DNA of 64,000 nt from Pectinophora gossypiella (lineage: Eukaryota; Arthropoda; Insecta; Lepidoptera; Gelechiidae): assembly GCF_024362695.1 (NCBI RefSeq), contig NC_065421.1, forward strand, positions 14,632,598 through 14,696,597, read 5' to 3'. The notes below the pieces were generated by a model. That model had not been told where the DNA came from. It did not search any database and worked only from the letters and a program-made list of their open reading frames with translations. This document shows positions 32,529-42,368 of this stretch, piece after piece. A program made the translations under genes and the position numbers. Positions within the stretch are counted from its first letter, which is position 1. Each line of letters opens with the position of its first letter.

Positions 32529-32962
32529 GGGTCGTTCTTCTTTTTTATCGACAATGATCTGTCTTTCGCTCTGCTATAACATAGCATGTTTTAGAATTTT
32601 ATTTAATCTTTCCATTGTCCAAAAATATAGTTATCTTATTATACTTAAAATACTAGCGAAATACTAATCGGTTCCTCGATTAGTGATTAACGTAGCTTGG
32701 TTGTTTTTCACAAAATTCTGTGACAGAGTGGTAAATCGAAATGCTGTCTCCGATGAAAAGGGCCACTCTGTCACAATATATTTTGCAATGCGCCTGCAAG
32801 GAACAGTATATTACCAAGATAAAGAGAAACACTAAATACTCCTCTACAGACACATCTCTATATGATGTTTTTTAAATATTTATTGCCGTTATAATGAAAG
32901 ATGTTAAATCCGATATAACGAGAAAATGACTTCTTATTGTCGATAAAAAAGAAGAATGACCC
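32529..32962. mobile_element. MITE-like element with 27 bp ends and a central hairpin
   Basis: Ends GGGTCGTTCTTCTTTTTTATC and GATAAAAAAGAAGAATGACCC are inverted with one mismatch over at least 27 bp. In the middle is a second inverted pair, GTGACAGAGTGG (32720-32731) and CCACTCTGTCAC (32763-32774). Total 434 bp, non-coding. Confidence 0.8.
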
Positions 32963-32997
32963 ATAACTATAACCATGCTTGAAACTTAAAATTAACA

Positions 32998-33335
32998 TTA
33001 TAACGGTGCTGATTCCAATGCATACTTTCTAAATTTATTTTAAGTTATACCTGTTGTTTAAGTTCGACGGGTATAAAATTTAGGCATAAAATTTATGGAA
33101 CACACATAAATTTTACGCAGAAATTTAGGAAACCCTCCCAAAATTTTATATTGGCCTCCGTCGAAAAGGAAAGGGACGGCTTATTAGCCGACAGAATTAC
33201 CTAAGTTGATAGCACTCGTCAAACGTGTTGCATATTAACAGTTGTCAATCATCCGTCCCTTTCCTTTGGGCGGATAAGAAAATGACAGATAAAACTTAAA
33301 ATAAAATTAGGAAGTGTCTGCAGGAATCGGAGCCA
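32998..33335. mobile_element. MITE-2 copy with internal rearrangement
   Basis: Ends GGTGCTGATTCC and GCAGGAATCGGAGCC. The CGTCCCTTTCC motif appears at the right arm and an inverted 'CGTCGAAAAGGAAAGGGACGG' sits near 33158-33178, so part of an arm has been copied into the interior. Confidence 0.7.
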
Positions 33336-33504
33336 GTAATAATTAAAGAGACAAATCCTTTATGAAAAATACATAATTAAATGAATCGCGAAAACTAATA
33401 CGAGAAAAGAAGAAAAAATCCTTAAGTACTTACTTATAGTCTTTGTAATTATTATTCACGAAATAAGTACTTAGGTGTATTTTTTTATAAACTTCTCATA
33501 TTTC

Positions 33505-33600
33505 ATCATCACTAATTTAAGAGCCACGCTCTTGTCGGTGTAGCATTCTCCGTGCTGCTTTGTTTTTTTTTCTCTTATTTAACTCTCAATAAGTACATTA
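33505..33600 (+). repeat. Repeat shared with 48950-49045
   Basis: GAGCCACGCTCTTGTCGGTGTAGC at 33521 recurs in reverse at 48998-49025. Only the two copies; class unknown. Confidence 0.6.
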
Positions 33601-33894
33601 GGCCGCGTGATTCTACGCTACGCGTGGTTTTTACAAGTGAGAACTTTATTTTTTCCCTAAAATATGCGTGTAATATACTTCGAAATTCAAAATTCCCGTA
33701 ACGTAACACCCTTTGTTGCACACTGCACCCTGTAAGGGGAAGTTATCCAATAAATTGTAGTCGCTAGTGCTCGTACAAGCTGCTTAATTAATTCCACACC
33801 CTCCGTCAAAGCAGTCAAAATGGACTGTGAACATTCCATTTATTGCAGCCATTATTCAGAATAAAAACTGAATCAGGCTTCATTTAAAACACAA

Positions 33895-34080
33895 CATATA
33901 CTCACGACTAATCCCAATTGGAGTAGTCAGTGGTACATCCATCGCAAGATGATCCAAGTACCCACACCTCACCGAGCTTTCTGTTAGACCAAAGTGATAG
34001 GTGGTGAGCCGTATCGCCGTCTATAATGGTCGAGCCAACTGTGTTAGAAAAAACTGCACTTAAATATTGTTACTTTGAAT
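33895..34080 (-). repeat. Rep-B, best copy
   Basis: Contains all landmarks in reverse: TACTCACGACTAATCCCAATTGG, TACATCCATCGCAAGATG, CACCGAGCTTTCTGTTAGACC, TGGTGAGCCGTATCGCCGTC and GGTCGAGCCAACTGTGTTAG. Confidence 0.7.
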
Positions 34081-34364
34081 ACATAGTGAAATGAGTTGAC
34101 AGTCATGCTTTTACATCCAATTATCAAAATTATAATGAAGGACTTTCCAGGCTACGTTCCCCACAAAAATATATAATATATATAAATATATAGATGTCTT
34201 AAGAGTATTTTGTAAATATTTCCTTTGGGGCAATAAAGTATATTTGTATTTATACAATGTTGCCTTCGTCTAACCTTCTAATTTCATGGATAACAGACAT
34301 GCATCATTCATCTTTATTTTAGGCTATAAAATGATGACCCTTGTTATTACCCATTGGGCTCAGA

Positions 34365-34530
34365 CCTGTCTGTAAAAACCCGGACCTGTCAAATCTTCAA
34401 ATTATGTAAGCGGACTCTGTGAAAAGCGAGATAACGCTAGGGAGATGTTGACTGTCTTGAGTAGGTAGGTGTATATACTGTACATGTCTGCCTACCCCTT
34501 CAGGGATACAGGCGTGATGCTATGTTATGT
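34365..34530 (+). repeat. SINE-3 tail plus retroposon end
   Basis: CCTGTCTGTAAAAACCCGGACC to AAAGCGAGATAACGCTAGGG is the SINE-3 tail. It is followed by GTCTGCCTACCCCTTCAGGG and ACAGGCGTGATGCTATG, which recurs at 7925-7975 and, in reverse, at 24660-24700. Confidence 0.65.
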
Positions 34531-34534
34531 TGCA

Positions 34535-34984
34535 ATAGAACAAAGCGATAACTTAAAACCTGTTACATTAAAATGTCAACCAAAAATTCACCATTTATTC
34601 TCCCACCCCTCGCATAATAAGAGTGAGCGAGGATAAATAATGTCCAAACGCGGCAGTTAATATGCATGGGTGTTTATTTGTGTGCTTGTTAGTCGGTTAG
34701 TCGGTACTAATTAGTCGCTAGTCGGTGCAGATAACCGCAAGAAGCGGTGTTGACTCGCTAAAGTATAAAGTGTACTCCACTGAAGCTTACTTCGACGTAA
34801 AATGTGAAACATTTTGCTACAACACACTTTGAAGGAGAATGTTTGTTTACATGGTTATTCATAAATAGTGGTGTAAGTAACTCTGTATAATAATAACAGT
34901 TAGGTAGTTAATTATTCTAGCAGTAGTATTAGCTATAAGTATGTTAATAGTAAGGTATTGTGTAGGTGCATGCTGAGTTCTTTT
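34535..34984. other. No gene recognised
   Basis: Unassigned sequence left of the nested insertion. A short direct repeat (GTTAGTCGGTTAGTCGGTA, then TAGTCGGTGC) lies at 34688-34728. Confidence 0.3.
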
Positions 34985-34985
34985 A

Positions 34986-35116
34986 CCCGATTACTCTAGC
35001 CATAGAGGCAGCCAATCAGCTCGCGACACCAAACACTGCAGGACCCCGATACCGACCCCGCCGGCGTAGTCGACGACTTTTCTCAATCCGCGCTTATCAC
35101 TATCGACCCATAGGGT
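34986..35116 (+). mobile_element. Rep-A left half, split by the non-LTR element
   Basis: CCCGATTACTCTAGCC to TATCGACCCATAGGGT. The right half resumes at 40041. The outer direct repeat GCTGAGT(T/C)CTTT flanks the whole (34972-34982 and 40236-40246), so one Rep-A insertion was later broken by the non-LTR retrotransposon. Confidence 0.9.
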
Positions 35117-35206
35117 TCCGATCCATTCCGGTTCCGAGCTCATTGGGTATACACGTATTCACTCCGTTAACTAGTCAGGGTTGTCCAACTTTGGGGCCGG
35201 AGCAAG

Positions 35207-36280
35207 ATGATGACAAGTGGGTGTGCGAAGTGTAGTGAGTCCGTCTGTACGGGTCCGGAGTGTTCACTTTGTAAACTAAAATTCCACTTTAATTGTGCGG
35301 GCATATCCGAACGCGGCTTCAATAGACTGGGCAGTGGTCGCAATTCATGGATTTGTATTAATTGTCGGGATGTGGCGTCGTCCGTCTCTGGAATCAACGA
35401 GTCCGCAGCAAGTACAACAGTCGTCGGTTTTTCGTCTGGACTGCCACTGGAACATACTTCAACACCTAGGATGGTGAAACACACAGCCTCGATTGTGGAC
35501 TCGTCGAAACCTAAGACTTCGATTGAAGATTCACCTGACATAAGGAATGTGCTCAGGGATATTTCTTCTAAAATGGAATCGATCCAATCACAGTTCTCCG
35601 CCCTTCAGCTTATCCAGAACGACCTTAAACAAGTCTCCTCGGATATTGCAGATTTGAAATCCAACATCAACTCAAGGATGGATGTAATTACAGAGCGGGT
35701 TGTGGCAATTGAAACCAGGGTATCAACCCTTGAACAATCCAAGGCTGAACTGAAGGAATTGAAGGATACTGTCATGGAGCTGATAGAGGAGAAGCATAAG
35801 AACGAGCAGTGGGTGCGACGGTCGAATGTACAAATTAATGGTGTGCCCCAACATGATGGGGAGAATTTATTAAATGTCGTCAAGAGATTGGCTGATGTTG
35901 GCAAGTTCAAAATCAACACTGACACCGATGTTGACTTCGCTACCCGCGTCGCTGTGAAGCACGACACCAATAAGAAGATGGCTAAACCCATCATCTTAAA
36001 ATTCTCCTCACGCCACAAGAAAGATGATTTCTTGGCTTCATTCCGCAAGCTTCAGTTAAAGACGAGCGATATAGGCTTTGTGGGCGTGGATCAGCGGATC
36101 TACGTAAACGATCACCTGTCAGCGCGAAATAAGTCTCTCCTCAAACAAGCCCATACCAGAGCTAAACAAAAAGGATACGAGTACTGCTGGGTGAAGAACT
36201 GCACGGTGATGGTTCGTCGCAGCAAGGATGCCCCAGTAATTTTCGTAACTTCGGAAAACGCTTTAAAAAAGATAGTATAA
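35207..36280 (+). CDS. Non-LTR retrotransposon ORF1: PHD finger, coiled coil, FP25K-like C-terminal domain
   Basis: 357 residues. Residues 6-53 form a C4HC3 PHD-type zinc finger: C6-x2-C9, C19-x2-C22, H27-x2-C30, W48, then C50-x2-C53. Residues ~105-200 are charged heptad-like sequence predicted to make a coiled coil (for example 'LKELKDTVMELIEEKHK'). Residues ~200-357 resemble the C-terminal domain shared by baculovirus FP25K proteins and many insect LINE ORF1 proteins, with 'RRSNVQINGVPQ' and 'IYVNDHLSARNKSLLKQA'. The expected role is RNA binding and chaperoning of the element's own transcript; this is known for LINE ORF1 proteins and inferred here. The start is the first of two adjacent Met codons, at 35207. 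The minus-strand frames across it are composition artefacts. Confidence 0.88.
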   Translation: MMTSGCAKCSESVCTGPECSLCKLKFHFNCAGISERGFNRLGSGRNSWICINCRDVASSVSGINESAASTTVVGFSSGLPLEHTSTPRMVKHTASIVDSSKPKTSIEDSPDIRNVLRDISSKMESIQSQFSALQLIQNDLKQVSSDIADLKSNINSRMDVITERVVAIETRVSTLEQSKAELKELKDTVMELIEEKHKNEQWVRRSNVQINGVPQHDGENLLNVVKRLADVGKFKINTDTDVDFATRVAVKHDTNKKMAKPIILKFSSRHKKDDFLASFRKLQLKTSDIGFVGVDQRIYVNDHLSARNKSLLKQAHTRAKQKGYEYCWVKNCTVMVRRSKDAPVIFVTSENALKKIV

Positions 36281-36908
36281 GTGTTTTCTCTCTTCGTTAC
36301 CACCTAAGCATTTTTTATAATTTGTGTCATTTTATAGGCTATTTTATGGATGGCGGAAGCAAATTTAATATAATATTTCTTTTAATTTCCTATTTTTACG
36401 TAAAATTTGATACAGCGGCCCGGAGGTTGGAACGCTCTGGCAATGCTACTGAGTATGTGTTGTGGTGGGGTGGAGAGACTTTAGTGTTAATATCAGATTG
36501 GTGCAATTTCGTGTCGCTCTCTGAGGCTATAATCTTATGCGTTCTCCGTATGTCGCACGTAATGGATTATTACCTTTTCGCAGTTATGTTTGTTGTTGTG
36601 CATAGATTATTAAATCGCGCGGTAAGTTCAGAATTTTTTGCCGTTTGTTGCTTGTTTCGAGTATCATTAATATGTTTTTGCTACCTACGTTTGGTTTTAT
36701 GCATATTTTACAAAGTCTTAATCGTAATTTACAAAATTTTAACGTTTAATTATCAGACTAACAAATATCAATTTATAATTAGCTACAAATATGGTACTAA
36801 ATACTCGTATCATAGGCCAATTAAGGTTCTGGGAGTCTTTTATAAAATTATAAATAATCTAATGAACCTCTCGTTCTCTTTTAGTTTGTGTGAAATCTAT
36901 AATAAGAG
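36281..36908 (+). other. Inter-ORF spacer of the non-LTR element
   Basis: 628 bp between ORF1 stop and ORF2 start, longer than the short overlap or gap common in this group. It is open in one frame for 205 codons (36322-36939) with many hydrophobic residues and no recognised domain; that frame overlaps the first 31 bp of ORF2. ORF2 translation would need reinitiation or an internal entry; nothing in the sequence settles which. Confidence 0.6.
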
Positions 36909-39794
36909 TTGCTCACTGTTTATAGATCAATGTTCTTAAATATATTTTACCAAAATGCGAGAGGTCTTAGAACCAAAACAAAATCATTCCTTCATAATGT
37001 ATTACAACATGATTATGATGTTATCTGTATAACTGAGTCCTGGCTTTTACCAGGTATTTACGACTCTGAACTTTTCGATAGTAGGTATAATGTTTACCGG
37101 ACCGACCGCGATTACGAGAGCCTAGGTGTGATGTTCGGAGGAGGGGCATTGATAGCAGTGCGCGGCGGACTAGCGGTGGACATCAAGCCGCCGCGACCGC
37201 TGCCGCTGTTACCGGGCGCGCCCGACATTGTATGTGTAGGTATACGCCTCGATAACCAGCACTCCTCCGATTATATCTATATATATTGTTCTTATTTCCA
37301 GCAAAATAAGGACCAAGAATCGGCTGAATTATTGTATTTTGACTACATCTCTGATTTAATTATTGACCTGCCGAATAGTGAATTCCTGCTGCTGGGAGAC
37401 TTTAATGTGACTAAAGCCGTTTGGGCGGCCGATTCTGATATGCCTAATTCTTACATATTAACGAATCCTTCATTAGAAACTCTTATCTCTCAAGTATATA
37501 ATTTCATGTTGTTTACCAATCTTTATCAATGCAACGGTGTTGCGAACGATACTCATAACAGGTGGCTCGACCTGGTTTTCCACAACACTCCATGTGTGGT
37601 GAGTCGCGTGGCGCCGCTGGCGGTCCCAGAGGACGCGCACCACCCCGCGCTGCGCGTGGAGCGCGTCGCCCCCCGCCGTCCCGCCGAGTTGCGATCGCCA
37701 CCGCGCACGGTGCATAGGTATTTCTCAGCTGACTATGACTTAATAAGGAGTGCATTATCTAAGGTTGATTGGTCATTTCTTTCGGAAGTTATTATTATGG
37801 ACTTGGCTCTCGGCAAATTCTATCACATTATAAATAACATAATATTAGATTTGGTACCCTTAAAAATTATATCTATAGAAGGCAAATATCCTGTTTGGTA
37901 CTCGCGCTCATTAATTAAATTAATCAAAAAAAAACTTAAGGCTCATAAGAAATGGAAATGCTATAGTAGATTAAGCGATTATCTTAATTATTCCGAATTG
38001 CGAAAACAAACAAAAGAATTAATGGCAAGATGCTACGACTCCTTCGTAAAGAGTGCCGAAAACAATATTTGCCGTGACCCTAAACAGTTTTGGGCCTTTA
38101 TTAAATCAAAAAAAACGTCTCCTAGTATCCCGGATATGATGTTTTTGGACGACGATAAGGTAGCTGATGGTCAGGCTATTGTCAATGCGTTTAATATATT
38201 TTTTCAATCTGTTTTTGAAAGAGATTCTGATGGGACACTAACCCACACTAACGAAGTTAATAATAATGGAACCTTATTATCGTCTATTGAGATTTCACCT
38301 GACATTGTTGAAAGATACCTGCGCCACCTCGACGAGTCCAAGGGTTGTGGTCCGGACGGAATACCTCCCGTATTTTTAAAGCGTTGTAGCAAAGAACTTT
38401 CACTTCCCATTAGTATTCTTTTTAAATTATCTCTTTCTAACGGTATCGTGCCATCCTTCTGGAAGCGTTCTCTCGTCTTACCAATTTTTAAAAGTGGTAA
38501 CAAGCACAATATTCGCAATTATCGGGGTATATCAAAATTATCAGTAATTCCCAAACTGTTTGAGAAAATAGTTTACGACAAGTTATTTCCCGCTGTTAGA
38601 CCTCTTCTCGTCCCCCAGCAGCATGGATTTGTTACAGGCCGATCCACAGAGTCTAATCTATGTGAGTACTCGGATGTGATTCTGGATGCTGTGGGTAATG
38701 GTTACCGGGTAGATGCCGTTTATACCGATTTTTCTAAATGTTTTGACAAAATTTCCCATAATCTTCTAATACAAAAAATTGAACGTGTCGGTATACACGG
38801 TAATTTGCTCCGGTGGCTCGAATCATATCTCAGGAATCGAACCCAGGCAGTTGCAGTGAAGGGATTTACCTCCACATTCGTTCCGGTGACGTCAGGGGTA
38901 CCCCAGGGCTCGCATCTCGGACCATTGCTTTTTAACATTTTTATCAATGATATCTTACAATGTTTCCAATTTTCTAGGGCGTTACTATTTGCGGATGATA
39001 CCAAATGTTTTAATATTATTAAATCAGATCAAGACTCTGTTAACTTACAGCACGATTTAAATCGTTTTGGTGATTATTGTTCGCAGAATAAATTATTTCT
39101 TAATTTGGATAAATGCTGTACTATTTCTTTTAGCAGGAAAAAGAAACAAACTTTATTTAACTATTCTCTCTATAACAAACAACTAGTTAGAGTGTCTGAG
39201 GTCCGAGATCTGGGTGTATATTTAGATGACCAACTATCGTTTAAATCTCATATCAACAGAATTGTAGCTAAAGCATATAAGATGTTGGGTTTTGTATTCA
39301 GACAAAGTGTTGATTTTAAGCAAATAAGCACTTTACTCGTCCTTTACAATTCTTTTGTGAGGTCACATCTGGAATATGCCTCCACGGTATGGAACCCTCA
39401 CTATGCTGTTGATAAAACTGCGATTGAGCGAATACAAAATAAATTTATCAAGCGCTTAAAGTATAGATTCAAGTTTACAACTCCTGACTTGCAGAGCCTG
39501 GAAGAACGCCGGGATCAGAGAGATGTGATATTTTTGTATAAAATTTTACATAATCGAGTAGAATCTCCATACCTTTTAAGCAAAATCTCACTTAGCTGTC
39601 CAAGAGCCAACCTCCGTTTGTCAATTAGACCAACATTCGTCTTGCCACGTTTCCGTACTAATTTCACTAGTAACCGCTTTATTAGACGTTCTTGCCATGT
39701 TTTTAATTCTAAATTTAACGATGTAGACATTTTCCACCTTAACTTTCAGAAATTTGCTTCCTCTATCAAAAGAAAAAAAAAACTTAATAGGTAG
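36909..39794 (+). CDS. Non-LTR retrotransposon ORF2: endonuclease and reverse transcriptase
   Basis: 961 residues. An apurinic-type endonuclease lies at ~8-250, with N15, the catalytic E43 in 'CITESWL', D164 and N166 in 'LLGDFNV', D221 in 'RWLDLVF' and H244/H245. The reverse transcriptase is at ~475-760: 'GPDGIPPVFL' (481-490), motif A 'YTDFSKCFD' with D607, motif B 'GVPQGSHLGPLLFNIFIND' (663-681), motif C 'FADD' 694-697, then 'RDLGVYLDD'. It nicks target DNA and copies the element RNA at the nick. All catalytic residues look intact and no stop interrupts, so it may still be active. The start could also be Met8 (36930), which sits directly before the conserved 'FYQNARGLRT'. The RT motif set fits the CR1/Jockey group. 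Confidence 0.95.
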   Translation: MLTVYRSMFLNIFYQNARGLRTKTKSFLHNVLQHDYDVICITESWLLPGIYDSELFDSRYNVYRTDRDYESLGVMFGGGALIAVRGGLAVDIKPPRPLPLLPGAPDIVCVGIRLDNQHSSDYIYIYCSYFQQNKDQESAELLYFDYISDLIIDLPNSEFLLLGDFNVTKAVWAADSDMPNSYILTNPSLETLISQVYNFMLFTNLYQCNGVANDTHNRWLDLVFHNTPCVVSRVAPLAVPEDAHHPALRVERVAPRRPAELRSPPRTVHRYFSADYDLIRSALSKVDWSFLSEVIIMDLALGKFYHIINNIILDLVPLKIISIEGKYPVWYSRSLIKLIKKKLKAHKKWKCYSRLSDYLNYSELRKQTKELMARCYDSFVKSAENNICRDPKQFWAFIKSKKTSPSIPDMMFLDDDKVADGQAIVNAFNIFFQSVFERDSDGTLTHTNEVNNNGTLLSSIEISPDIVERYLRHLDESKGCGPDGIPPVFLKRCSKELSLPISILFKLSLSNGIVPSFWKRSLVLPIFKSGNKHNIRNYRGISKLSVIPKLFEKIVYDKLFPAVRPLLVPQQHGFVTGRSTESNLCEYSDVILDAVGNGYRVDAVYTDFSKCFDKISHNLLIQKIERVGIHGNLLRWLESYLRNRTQAVAVKGFTSTFVPVTSGVPQGSHLGPLLFNIFINDILQCFQFSRALLFADDTKCFNIIKSDQDSVNLQHDLNRFGDYCSQNKLFLNLDKCCTISFSRKKKQTLFNYSLYNKQLVRVSEVRDLGVYLDDQLSFKSHINRIVAKAYKMLGFVFRQSVDFKQISTLLVLYNSFVRSHLEYASTVWNPHYAVDKTAIERIQNKFIKRLKYRFKFTTPDLQSLEERRDQRDVIFLYKILHNRVESPYLLSKISLSCPRANLRLSIRPTFVLPRFRTNFTSNRFIRRSCHVFNSKFNDVDIFHLNFQKFASSIKRKKKLNR

Positions 39795-40040
39795 AAAAAA
39801 GTAGAAATTGTAAAATCTTTACGTTGGAGCACTATACGCTTGTCATAAATTTTCGGTTTTTTTTTTTTCTCTAATTGTATGAGTTGCTTTTCTTTGAATA
39901 CCCAATAGCAGGTATTATTCTTTGGTGAAAACTTGATTGGCTATTGTACTACTTATATGTGTTATATTTATAATGTGTTATAAAAGCTGTATGTTTTCCT
40001 TAAATAAATAAAAATAAAAATAAATAAAAATAGGGTCCCT

Positions 40041-40235
40041 ATAGGGTCGATTAATTCTTTCAAATATTTTTCCTCTCAGACGACGCCCTGAGCCGAGATT
40101 CGCGCCCAACTGGGTACCCTCAGGCCTGTTGTCTTAAACGTTGTACCGGGTGAGAGCGTTCAGCGCTCCCCATTTGTCCGGCCAAGTAGTTAATGCCATC
40201 TGCGGCAAATCTACAATAAGTCACGTCAAAAAAAA
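40041..40235 (+). mobile_element. Rep-A right half
   Basis: ATAGGGTCGATTAATTC to GTCACGTC plus poly(A). It continues the left half at 34986-35116. The duplicated outer flank GCTGAGTCCTTT begins at 40236. Confidence 0.9.
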
Positions 40236-40431
40236 GCTGAGTCCTTTGAAACATTGCAATGGCTGCTATTTGTTAAATTGGGTCGTGTACTAAATTATGA
40301 AATTCAAATTACTAAATAAAGACAGATCTAAAACTTACGACAAACATTTTCTTTTTTCTATTTAACTTATTTATTAATTACAATCAAGAAAAACGTAATA
40401 ATAACTGACATTTAATCACGTTTTTCTATGA
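40236..40431. other. Short unassigned gap between two retroelements
   Basis: AT-rich; nothing recognised. Confidence 0.3.
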
Positions 40432-40435
40432 CGTC

Positions 40436-41791
40436 TGTAATGTTTTAAAAAAATTTAAGATAGATGATGAAGATGAGAAGAAGAATAAGAGATGTATGAA
40501 GAAATAAAATGTAAGACATGGTTTACTTGTATTTATTAATTACTAAGAAAACCAAAGTTACACAAAAATATAAATAAGTATTTGGAACTTTTAAATCCTA
40601 AGGGTACATTCCAGGTATTCAAGGCCACTGGTCATTCGTTAAGCATTATAAAAAAAAAATAAGAAAGGTATTATAAAAACCTCCCTAACTCGTTTGCCCT
40701 CGGCAGCGGGAAGGAAGCCGAGCCGACTAGGAGCAGCTACCAATAAGCTGTAGCAGAACAGCTGTACAAAACACCCGTCATAGAACAGAACAGCCTTCGT
40801 AAAACAGCCGTCACAAAACACCTTCGCAAAACACCTCCTGTGGACAAAACGCACAGGGGTAAATCAAACCTCTAGGGGCGGAGGCACAACCTAACTAACT
40901 CCCCAAAATCGTATAAAAAGACTCACCTGTCGGAGGTCGAGAAGCCACGTATGCGGCCAACGTACGATGACGTCGATGCCACGACGCTGGGACAAAATGG
41001 CGGAGCAACGTGTCCACGCCACGGACACCAAAACCACACCTATTCGGAACAAATCGCACATTAGAATCCTGACCGCAAACACTAACACTCACGAGTCGCG
41101 ACAGATGACAGAAATGTATAACTTACTTACCAGAATAAAAATTTACGAAGATTTGGCGGCGCGTGCGACGGAGTTGCGGGCCACCGGTCACACGCTTATA
41201 AACCGCCTAAAAGAAAAACAATGACAACATATATCGACACTGATAATTACGATTAAAATGCTATAACGCATTATAAAGACAAATTCTCACCCGAAATTCA
41301 CACTAAAAATCGAAGGTGTGGACACACCCGCTCGGCGGAGCGCTGTCTGGGGAATGCGGCAGCTCGCAGGCGCAGGACTATATAAATCGCCCAATTCAAC
41401 GCCTACGTCACGGACAAAGCTAGTACGACCTCAATCGTCCGTTAGATGACGCCGCCGTCGCACACTCAACATGCAAGTTATTAACAACTCCAAGGACAGG
41501 AGACAGACCGAAAATTCCCAAATATAATTTTGTATTAAATATTGACACCAACATTCTTCAGCAGCTACTTGACAAGGGACTCCAAGATATAGCCTTCCGT
41601 ATAATATCGGCACACGCCATCTTCCGGTTACTGGTGGAAAGTCGTCGACTGCGGAGCCCAACGATAGCAAGTCGATGCTCACGGACCTTCCATCGAACAA
41701 GGCGAGATGGCGCTGTGTTCAATACTACACAAAAAAGCTATAAAACGGATCCCCTGTAACTAATCCGGAGGCTGAAAGAAACGGCACTACA
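40436..41791 (-). repeat. 3' LTR (left on the plus strand)
   Basis: 1356 bp. From about position 40550 on it is apparently identical to the other LTR, with a constant offset of 4079. The first ~115 bp (40436-40550) differ substantially, with substitutions and small indels. On the coding (minus) strand an AATAAA signal is present at 40532-40537, so the divergent block lies just after it, in the R/U5 region. Small open frames inside (for example 40639-40854 and 40967-41224) are duplicated in the other LTR and not recognised. Confidence 0.95.
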
Positions 41792-41812
41792 ATACCTCCC
41801 CACCCAAAAGGA
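41792..41812 (-). other. Polypurine tract
   Basis: On the minus strand this reads CCTTTTGGGTGGGGAGGTAT and abuts the 3' LTR, the expected position and composition for the plus-strand DNA primer. Confidence 0.8.
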
Positions 41813-42157
41813 TTTCCGAGTGAAAAAAAAAAATAATTAAAAAATAAAACAAACGAGGAAATCCCAGCTGGCCCTCCAGCTGATCCCTCAAACAAACCAA
41901 AACTCAAACCTCCACAAAAATATTCAAGTTTAACTTAAAAGAGAAATAATTTAAAATAAAAAAAGTAAAACCATATCAATGAAAATAAATAAAGGCAAAA
42001 AATGCCATTCGGTACAAACAGTAAAAAGATAAACTTAAAAAGAATAGAAAAAAAATAAAGGCAGAAATGCCATTGCCGGCGGACGCCGCGCAACGTAAAA
42101 ACTTGCCGAGACGGCACATATACCACCTGTGCTCACCATGAGCACAACAACATCTGA

Positions 42158-42265
42158 TAGCATCCAAGAAATTCTTCGCATCCAAAAATACTTCGCATCC
42201 AAAAAATACTTCGCATCCAAGAAATACTTCGCATCCAAGAAATACTTCGCATCCAAGAAATCGCA
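42158..42265. repeat. 18-19 bp tandem repeat inside the LTR element
   Basis: About six units of CGCATCCAAGAAATACTT with single-base variants. In minus-strand frames they give runs of short repeated peptides ('DAKYFL', 'WMRSIS'), which are artefacts of the repeat. Confidence 0.9.
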
Positions 42266-42368
42266 TCAATAGCGCGCATACGAGCGCCAAAAACATGTCG
42301 GTAAGCAAGTCGCAATGACTCATTACAACAATAATACGTGTCCGTAGCAATAACTACGTCCACCAACG

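Larger units (their letters stand above)
35117..40040 (+). mobile_element. Full-length non-LTR retrotransposon (CR1/Jockey group)
   Basis: About 4.9 kb. The order is a 90 bp leader, ORF1 (35207-36280), a 628 bp spacer, ORF2 (36909-39794), a ~220 bp 3' region and an AT-rich (TAAA)n-type end at 40002-40030. ATAGGGT occurs at both junctions (35110-35116 and 40041-40047) and fits a target duplication; a third ATAGGGT at 40030-40036 makes the exact 3' end uncertain by ~10 bp. Both ORFs are uninterrupted, which suggests recent insertion. PHD-finger ORF1 proteins are known in CR1-like elements; the exact clade needs a tree. Confidence 0.93.

Noticed and set aside
35207..36280. Integrated baculovirus gene
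   Set aside because: The FP25K-like region is fused to a PHD finger and coiled coil, sits directly before a LINE ORF2, and is within clear LINE boundaries; it is a transposon ORF1.
37473..37755. Two minus-strand 80-codon frames
   Set aside because: They are antisense to the endonuclease part of ORF2 and open only because of the GC-rich patch there.
40436..41791. Segmental duplication of a host gene (identical small frames at 40639-41700 and 44718-45779)
   Set aside because: The repeats are LTRs with TG...CA ends, a 4 bp target duplication, a primer site and a purine tract.
42158..42265. CRISPR-like array
   Set aside because: Units follow each other without spacers, and the setting is a retroelement in an animal genome.
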